This document shows, piece by piece, positions 58,076-64,000 of a stretch of 64,000 nucleotides of DNA. The stretch comes from Sorghum bicolor. Its lineage: Eukaryota; Streptophyta; Magnoliopsida; Poales; Poaceae. A program made the position numbers and the translations under genes. How positions within the stretch are numbered: position 1 is the first letter of the stretch; every line of letters starts with the position of its first letter. The stretch spans positions 35,094,741-35,158,740 of the forward strand of contig NC_012870.2 in NCBI RefSeq assembly GCF_000003195.3, written 5' to 3'. The notes beneath the pieces were generated by a model that ran no database searches, was not told where the DNA came from, and worked only from the letters and a program-made list of their open reading frames with translations.

Positions 58076-61000
58076 CTATTTTGGATCCAGGTTAGCCCCG
58101 ATGAGGGCTGTCTTCTCGGGGTTGCCTTCGACCAGCTGCACTTCTTTGTACTCCTTGGATTTCGAATTCTTTCTGGCTGTCTCCTGCTCAGGTAATCGGA
58201 GCTGGTCGGGGGGCAGCTGTGTGGCTTGGTTTGCTGTTTCCGCCATGCGGATTGAGAGGTCAATTGCCTCGGTGATCTTGAAACTTTCTTCTTCGCAGGT
58301 GTACGCAGTGTAGACGTTGCCTCTGACGGTCAGGACACCCTTCTCCGTGGGCATCTTAAGCACTAGGTATGAGTAGTGCGGGACTGCCATGAACTTTGTC
58401 AGCGATGGGCGGCCCAGTATGGCGTGGTAGGTCCCGTCGAAGTCCGCGACTACGAAGTTGATGAACTCCGTCCGGAAGTGATCGGGTGTGCCGAATTGGA
58501 CGGGCAATGTTATCTGTCCGAGGGGCACCGAACTTTGACCTGGCAAAACCCCCCAGAATTGGGCGTCGTAAGGTTTTAGTTGCGCCGGTGATATCTTTAG
58601 GGCGGGCAGGCTGTTGCGGAAAAGAATGTCGATGGAGCTTCCCCCGTCCACGAGCACGCGCTCGAATCTGATGCTATTGATGCAGGGATCAAGAATCAGT
58701 GGGAAACGTCCCGACTCTGGGATAGCGGCCCACTGGTCCTTCCTGCTGAACGAGATCTCCCTGTGGGACCACGCGGGAAATTTTGGATCTGCGATCAGCC
58801 CGTCCGTGCTGTCTATGTTGAGGCAGGCTCTCTTTAACAGCTTTCTTTCTCGCTTGGACTCAGTGGAGACCTTGCCCCCGAAAATGGAGTGGACCACGTC
58901 GGTGGGGCTGACGTATTGGTGTCGGGGGTCCCTGTCTTGGTCCTCATCCTCATCTTCGTGGTCGTGCCCGTCGCGTTTGTTATTTTTCTTGGCGGAGTCC
59001 TCTTGGGCGGCCCGCCGTGTATAGATACTTTTGAGGACGCGACACTCTTCCATGGTATGGTTAGACTTCGGGTGTAGCTGGCACGGTCCCTTCAACGTTT
59101 TGTTGTAGTCGTCTTGGTAGTCCCGTCGTCCGTTGGGACGTTTGACCGTATTTACTTCGTGGTCGTATTCACGAGGGCGCTTTCCTCTGAAGTCGTCGCG
59201 GCTGTCGCGCCGCCGATCCCAGCCCTCTCGGTGATCGCGGTTGTCGGAGCGGCGGTGATTTCTGTTGTCGTAGCGACCACGACCGTCATCCCGCCGAGAA
59301 GGCTGGTCGGGGCCTCTTGCGTCGTCTCGGATTAGTTTTTCTGCGTCATCAGCATCGGCGTAGTTTTTAGCCGTGGCGAGGAGCTCTGCTACCGTTGATG
59401 GGCGTTTACGCAGCAGCTTGTTCCTCAGCGCTTCATGGAAACGCAAGCCCTTGATAAACGCTGATATGGCCTCGTCGTGAGAAATCTTCGGGATTTTGAG
59501 GCGCATATCCGAGAATCGTCGGATGTAATCGCGCAGAGGTTCATTCTTCTTGTCTCTTATCCTTTCAAGGTCATACTTGTTCCCGGGCTGCTCGCATGTG
59601 GCGATGAAGTTGTCAATGAAAGCCTGTCGTAGCTCTTCCCAAGATTCGAAGGAGTCCTCGGGCAAGCCGAGAAGCCACTGATGACCAGCCTGGTCGAGGA
59701 CTACGGGGAAGTAGTTAGCCATGACGTGCTCATCTCCTGCCGCTGATCGGACGGCGATTTCATAAAGAGTGATCCAGTTCTCTGGATTTTCCTTGCCGTC
59801 GTATTTTTTAAGTTTTTCGAGCTTGAAATTGCGGGGCCACACGACCTGGCGGAGGTGCGAGGAGAACTGCCTTAGGCCCGGGGGACCGTGGGTCGCGTCG
59901 TACTCGATGCGGCGCAGGTTTTCGTGGACTGCTCTCTCTGCGGCGCGCCTGTTGATGCGATCCCGGGCATCTTTGGGAGGGATGTTGTGGCGGAGATCCC
60001 TGTGTTGATCTTCTTCTTCTTGGCCGCGTACACGGTTCTGCTGGCGGCGGCCATCGGCGTCCCGACCACCATCGTCGCGCCGTGAGTCCCCTCGACGGTT
60101 GTCGGGGGAGCGGCTGCGGCGGCGCCTGCTGGGTGAGGCCCGGCTGCGATTAGTCTGGTCGGAGGCGGCTTCCGTATAAGAGACGTCCTGGACTCTCTTG
60201 AGCAGAGTGGCTGTCTGTCCCATTGCGGCGATCAGGTGTGCTCGGATACTGGTCCGGACTCCCTGGCATTCGGGGGTGTCAGGAAGCCGATCCAGGTTGG
60301 CCATGGCGACAGCCACGTTGGCGCTTGGCGTTTTGTAGACCGGCTGGTCCCCGACCATGTCAAAGGCATCGTTGAGGTTACTTGGTGGCATCTGTTGTTG
60401 CTCGTCCGCACGCCGTCGGGCGCGATCGGCGTTACGCTGTTCGCGGAGTTGCCTCTGGTCATCTGTTTCTCCGTCAACGACCGGCTCGTCGGCGCTGACA
60501 TTGAACACGATATCCCCTCGCCGGGGGGGGAATATCGGGAATCGGTCGAAACCCGGAGGGTGTGAAGGAAAATCCAGGTCGTAGCCCTCGTCTTCGGTGT
60601 TTATAACCTCGGTGGGGACGGAGCCGGTGCTTGAGTTGGTGCTGGAAACCTGGCCGTCCCGTAGCTCTCGGATTGTCACCATGTTGACATGGTGACGATT
60701 GTTCCTTGTCGGCGACCAGCCCGCTTTGCTGAAAACGGATTGAACATGCTGTGAGTAAACAGAGGCTGAGTTATTCAGGCCGCAAGGATGGTCTCCCTTT
60801 TTGAGCTCGACGGATCGTCCTGAGGGGGTTGAGGTTATCGTCAGGGACGTTCCCAGTCGTTCGTGTGTGGTGACACGAGTTGGCCGGCGGGATTTCGAAA
60901 AATCCGCTCGAGTGGCTTGGTCGGGCCGGCGCAGAACTCCATCTATTAGTTGGGAGACTTCGAGCAGCTTGGAGTCGGCGCGATCGAGCGCTTGGAGCAG

Positions 61001-61219
61001 GTCCGAGCAGTCGATCTCCTTTCCCTTGTAGAGTGGGAACGGTGGTCGGGAGCTTGGTGCCGTCATGCGTGTGGTCGGAGACGGCGTGATCTCAGATTGG
61101 ATCTGGATCTCTTTCGGAACCGTGGTCGGGAAGCCGCCGCTGCACGTCGTCCACGTGATCTGGCCGACGGTGAACGTGAGGCCTTCGGGCACGGTCGCGG
61201 AAGCTGGGATCGTGACCAT
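58076..61219 (-). CDS. Element E gag-protease
   Basis: The first ATG in this long frame is at 61217-61219 (MVTIPASATVPEGL); the open frame also extends upstream to the LTR without ATG. About 1,047 codons: a long N-terminal region rich in S, R and D (RRRRSRSPDNRRGDSR near residue 370), then the gag capsid core (KYDGKENPENWITLYEIAV, LPEDSFESWEELRQAF), a basic nucleocapsid-like stretch with CQLHPKSNHTMEECRVL, and an aspartic protease with active site VLVDGGSSIDILF and flap/ILGRPSL region. The DGGSS triad is the usual form in Tat elements. It stops at TAG 58076-58078 after GANLDPK, in the same frame as pol. Confidence 0.88.
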   Translation of the reverse strand: MVTIPASATVPEGLTFTVGQITWTTCSGGFPTTVPKEIQIQSEITPSPTTRMTAPSSRPPFPLYKGKEIDCSDLLQALDRADSKLLEVSQLIDGVLRRPDQATRADFSKSRRPTRVTTHERLGTSLTITSTPSGRSVELKKGDHPCGLNNSASVYSQHVQSVFSKAGWSPTRNNRHHVNMVTIRELRDGQVSSTNSSTGSVPTEVINTEDEGYDLDFPSHPPGFDRFPIFPPRRGDIVFNVSADEPVVDGETDDQRQLREQRNADRARRRADEQQQMPPSNLNDAFDMVGDQPVYKTPSANVAVAMANLDRLPDTPECQGVRTSIRAHLIAAMGQTATLLKRVQDVSYTEAASDQTNRSRASPSRRRRSRSPDNRRGDSRRDDGGRDADGRRQQNRVRGQEEEDQHRDLRHNIPPKDARDRINRRAAERAVHENLRRIEYDATHGPPGLRQFSSHLRQVVWPRNFKLEKLKKYDGKENPENWITLYEIAVRSAAGDEHVMANYFPVVLDQAGHQWLLGLPEDSFESWEELRQAFIDNFIATCEQPGNKYDLERIRDKKNEPLRDYIRRFSDMRLKIPKISHDEAISAFIKGLRFHEALRNKLLRKRPSTVAELLATAKNYADADDAEKLIRDDARGPDQPSRRDDGRGRYDNRNHRRSDNRDHREGWDRRRDSRDDFRGKRPREYDHEVNTVKRPNGRRDYQDDYNKTLKGPCQLHPKSNHTMEECRVLKSIYTRRAAQEDSAKKNNKRDGHDHEDEDEDQDRDPRHQYVSPTDVVHSIFGGKVSTESKRERKLLKRACLNIDSTDGLIADPKFPAWSHREISFSRKDQWAAIPESGRFPLILDPCINSIRFERVLVDGGSSIDILFRNSLPALKISPAQLKPYDAQFWGVLPGQSSVPLGQITLPVQFGTPDHFRTEFINFVVADFDGTYHAILGRPSLTKFMAVPHYSYLVLKMPTEKGVLTVRGNVYTAYTCEEESFKITEAIDLSIRMAETANQATQLPPDQLRLPEQETARKNSKSKEYKEVQLVEGNPEKTALIGANLDPK

Positions 61220-61248
61220 CTTGTTCGCCGGAAAAGTTGCACGCACAC

Positions 61249-61266
61249 CCCCTACCTGGCGCGCCA
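61249..61266 (-). other. Primer binding site of element E
   Basis: On the minus strand TGGCGCGCCAGGTAGGGG starts one base inside the LTR. It ends like a tRNA 3' complement (TGG for CCA). I cannot name the tRNA with certainty; tRNA-Arg is possible. Confidence 0.7.
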
Positions 61267-61267
61267 C

Positions 61268-61726
61268 TGTCGACGAAAGCTAGTCGGCAGTCTACTTTGG
61301 GGTATACCCACGGTAGTAGTTTATCGGTAGACGGTGCGCAAACTACGAACTCGATGGTGACGCAAGACACGGACAAGCTTTTTATCCAGGTTCGGCCGCC
61401 GAGTTGGCGTAATACCTACGTCCTGCGTCTGGTTGTATTGATTTGTGTTGAGAGAATCGTATGTCCTAGGGGGGTCCCTTGCCCCTCCTTATATAGTCTG
61501 GAGGGCAGGGTTACAGATCTAGAAACTAATCCTAGTCGGTTACAATTGCCATAGATAATTCGATATCAATTCCTATTCTAACCGACTAGAATCCTGCTTG
61601 ATCTCCACGTCTTGTTTCCTTGCGCGAAACTCGGCTTGTCGGATCAAGCCTTGAACTCGTCTCGTAGTGGGCCAAGCTTCCTGGCTGAAGTCTAGCCGTA
61701 AGGGTATAGGGGTTTATACCCCCACA
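61268..61726 (-). repeat. Element E 5' LTR
   Basis: The LTR is 459 bp and matches 49844-50302 except for two transitions that I can see (in tctactttgg and gtgggccaag). It is followed by tagac at 61727-61731. Confidence 0.93.
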
Positions 61727-63872
61727 TAGACTCAGCTATGGATCATAAGTTGTTGCAATATTTTAAAAAATGACGGTACATGCTTTTTAAATAAGATGTT
61801 ATCTCTGAGTTAGAGTAAACTATCAAGACTTAAAATTTACTTACTTTACCTTCACCATGGGACTTGTAACTGTCACTTCTGTCTTGAGTGGTCAAAAGAT
61901 AGAACAGTCTAGCCAAGTGCCATGTCTCTTATTCTTGATCAGCTATAGCTCTGGGGTTTTTTGCAGATTTTCAAATAAAACTCAGAGATTCCTTGTATGA
62001 TTCTCTCAGATCTCTCTTTTGTGGTATTTCTGGATCCTTACCAAGGCAGTGATGGTATATGCCTTCTCTCAGGATATGTGGTAGTTGTGGTATAAGGCAT
62101 AGTGACATTGCCTTCTCTCTCACCCTACTCTAATAAGGCTTTAATATCTGGAGCTCATAGGTAGGAGATAAAATATACATACTTATAAGACATTTATTGC
62201 ATAGTCAAACCATGGATCCAAAGAAACAAATCAATAAGCCAAATCAAGATGTGCATGTGTGGCGAATGAATGGTGTATGGTGATGATGGTGATAACAATG
62301 GTGAAAACAATGGTGGTGGAAGTCTAATTCTACTTTTGCTCTTTTGAGGGGATACATACCTTTCTTGCTTTTTGAAACTTTGTGAGGAGAATGAGATGCT
62401 CTTCTTTTTCTTTCCTCTCAGGTGGGTATCTTGTACCCCTAATTCTACTGTCGGACACTTGTCCATTTTTACCTCTCGTCTCAATTTTTCTTTTCTTTCG
62501 AGGTTCCGAGCACTTGCTCATTTTTATTTCCTCATATTTATTTTTTCTCTTTTTTTTATTAAGCACTCATCTCTTGAGATAATATAGCAAGTGGTAGTAA
62601 CAAGATAACTTGAGCATTTATTTCACAAGGGAAAAATTGAGATATTTTTGGCTATTCTCTCCCGGATTAGGAGTAGAATATTTTTAGGGTGATTCTGGAG
62701 ATGGAAATGGGTGGATATATGTGATGGTACTTTCGGAATAGAAGTAGCATATATGAGTGAACGTGCAAGTGAAATCTTGATTTAACCACATGACAAGCTC
62801 CTAAGGGTCTACACAGCTTGACCACACTCAATGCTCATAAGCAGTAAATAGTAAATGTGTGGTTCAAAGTCTAGCAAGCATGTATATATGGCTGTGGTAG
62901 GAATTTAAACTCTCATTATACCAGAACTCATCATGCAACATTTTAAAGATTTTCAAAGATAAAATTCTCCAGAATTCTAGCATCTCTAGGAACAGATAAA
63001 TAGCAGCTCAACCTTCCCATATCGTATCCGTTAACAACTCAGACTTCAGATCAAGTTTTCATCCCACAAGTTTAGGTCTAGAGCAAGCTTTGAATTATAA
63101 CAATTATATCTAATCTTCAGAGAGAACTTAAAATGTGCAAATTAGGCAGAGCAACTATTCATCATATCCATGCTAGAGTTTTATTGTTAAGATACAGATT
63201 AGCGTAGCCACTTTATTTATTTATTAAACACACTAAGCAAAAGATATATATATATATATATAAGCATAAAATCTTTATTTGGTTTTTCATAGTTATGTAT
63301 ATTTATATTCTAAAATAATATAAGTATAAAGATAGATAGATAGAAATACTTATCAAGATAAATGGGGGTGCTCTCCCCCAAGCTGAATTTTGACGTAATG
63401 TCTCTTGATGTAGCTAGCAGGTGGCAGAGGTGTATTTGAAAGTCAGCAGGATTCTGACAGTGATTAGAATGTCCTCCGTCTGCCAGTCTTCTTGATTCTT
63501 AAATTCTGTGGAGTTCAAATAGACAACAAAGCTTGTGGAACTGGTTAAGTGTTAGCGTAAATATCTAGCCTTTATCATGTTGAGACTCCTTAATAAATAT
63601 TACTCCCTGTTTTCATTTTCATTTTTATAAAGTAGAAAAATATTTATTTTATTTTTATGCCACCACAATGAATGTACTTATAGGTTTTATGCCACTCGTA
63701 TACTCACATGGGGCTTACTGTTTTTTCATATTTTTTTATTTTCTTTTTAGGATAGCATGATTAACTAAGGAAACTGTTTAAAATAATTGAAAGGGAAAGG
63801 ATAACTACCAAGTTTACCTCTTGGTAAGGCGTTCGGTGTTTTTAAGTCCTCCGAACGGGACTCTCCATTTTC
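61727..63872 (-). mobile_element. Element D 3' region (Athila-like), right of element E
   Basis: D continues here on the minus strand: 63872 down to 61727 and then, past E, its polypurine tract and LTR at 49797. It is untranslated: hairpin-like units at 62653-62680 and 62725-62752, a (TA)n run at 63244-63262, the agcttgggggagagc motif at about 63363-63377, and the segment 63596-63870 homologous to the F/G arms. No gene is supported. Confidence 0.7.
63244..63262. repeat. (TA)n microsatellite
   Basis: About nine TA units lie inside the element D 3' region. Confidence 0.9.
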
Positions 63873-64000
63873 TCAATTGTCCTGAGGTTCGTTGGGTGGC
63901 ATAGTCGGTACTTCCGGCAGCGCCTCCTCTTCATGTATAATTATCTTCATTTTCCATACCTGACTCAGTGCTTCGATCTCCTCTGGATAATTCTGTTTAA
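63873..64000 (-). CDS. C-terminal end of an element D protein, partial
   Basis: A frame enters from the right edge and is open for 41 codons to TGA at 63873-63875, reading NYPEEIEALSQVWKMKIII then EEEALPEVPTMPP. It is probably the end of element D's pol or a following ORF, since the untranslated 3' region starts directly after. It is too short for firm assignment. Confidence 0.5.
   Translation of the reverse strand, partial: KQNYPEEIEALSQVWKMKIIIHEEEALPEVPTMPPNEPQDN

Larger units (their letters stand above)
49844..61726 (-). mobile_element. Element E: young Tat-type Ty3/gypsy element with an antisense spliced gene
   Basis: Two 459-bp LTRs (49844-50302 and 61268-61726) differ at two positions by eye and are flanked by a perfect TSD, tagac (49839-49843 and 61727-61731). 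Minus-strand order: primer site, gag-protease, RT, RNase H, archaeal-type RNase H, integrase, then the opposite-strand gene, tandem repeats and polypurine tract. A second, archaeal-type RNase H domain and antisense ORFs mark the Tat lineage (RIRE2, Grande, Retand). A single stop separates gag-protease from pol. It inserted about 45 bp from the D LTR. Confidence 0.94.

Noticed and set aside
1..64000. Host protein-coding, tRNA or rRNA genes
   Set aside because: Nothing outside transposon-related sequence showed convincing coding, cloverleaf or rRNA sequence by reading; a profile search would be needed to exclude small RNA genes.

Overview
The window is plant nuclear DNA, almost certainly from a grass (Poaceae). 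It holds no ordinary host gene that I can support. It is a nested stack of transposable elements: long-LTR Ty3/gypsy chromoviruses of Tekay type, Athila and Tat type Ty3/gypsy elements, a Copia LTR end, a CACTA (En/Spm) element, a PIF/Harbinger transposase remnant and a Stowaway MITE. The species cannot be fixed from sequence alone; the element families fit a large-genome, probably panicoid, grass.

Layout. (1) 303-39449: element B, a degenerate minus-strand Tekay-type element. Its left (3') LTR was hit by a Copia element whose 3' LTR end is 1-302, and by element A (3314-17795, minus strand, 4.2-kb LTRs, TSD ttttt). Its right (5') LTR was hit by element C (25487-35739, plus strand, Athila type, TSD gctgc, intact 1,482-codon gag-pol). 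(2) 39450-40744: B sits beside a broken PIF/Harbinger transposase gene. (3) About 40745-43700: CACTA-type DNA with subterminal GGCGGTT repeats, a promoter and a TNP-like exon, carrying a Stowaway MITE, a 107-bp AT-rich tandem array and a possible small Helitron. (4) 43700-64000: a mosaic of one Athila-like family: a plus-strand 3' fragment (F), an inverted piece (G), a shared LTR (48214-49797) and the 3' part of element D running off the right edge. Inside D sits element E (49844-61726, minus strand, Tat type, TSD tagac), the youngest element, with LTRs differing at 2 of 459 positions by eye.

The standout is element E. Besides gag-protease and RT-RNase H-archaeal RNase H-integrase on the minus strand, it carries an opposite-strand gene (51449-54610). 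Its six exons join in frame across five GT-AG introns, with its own TATA box and poly(A) signal. Other signals worth attention are a 16-bp palindrome (GGGGTCG-NN-CGACCCC) scattered eleven times through element C, extra coiled-coil ORFs upstream of gag in A and B, a covarying duplicated hairpin in the leader of B, and RNA-like hairpins conserved between families near the 3' ends of C, D and F.

Relative timing from nesting: PIF gene first, then B, then the Copia element, A and C inside B; D, then E inside D. LTR divergence agrees: B differs by several percent in a sample, A by about 1 percent, C about 0.5 percent, E about 0.4 percent.
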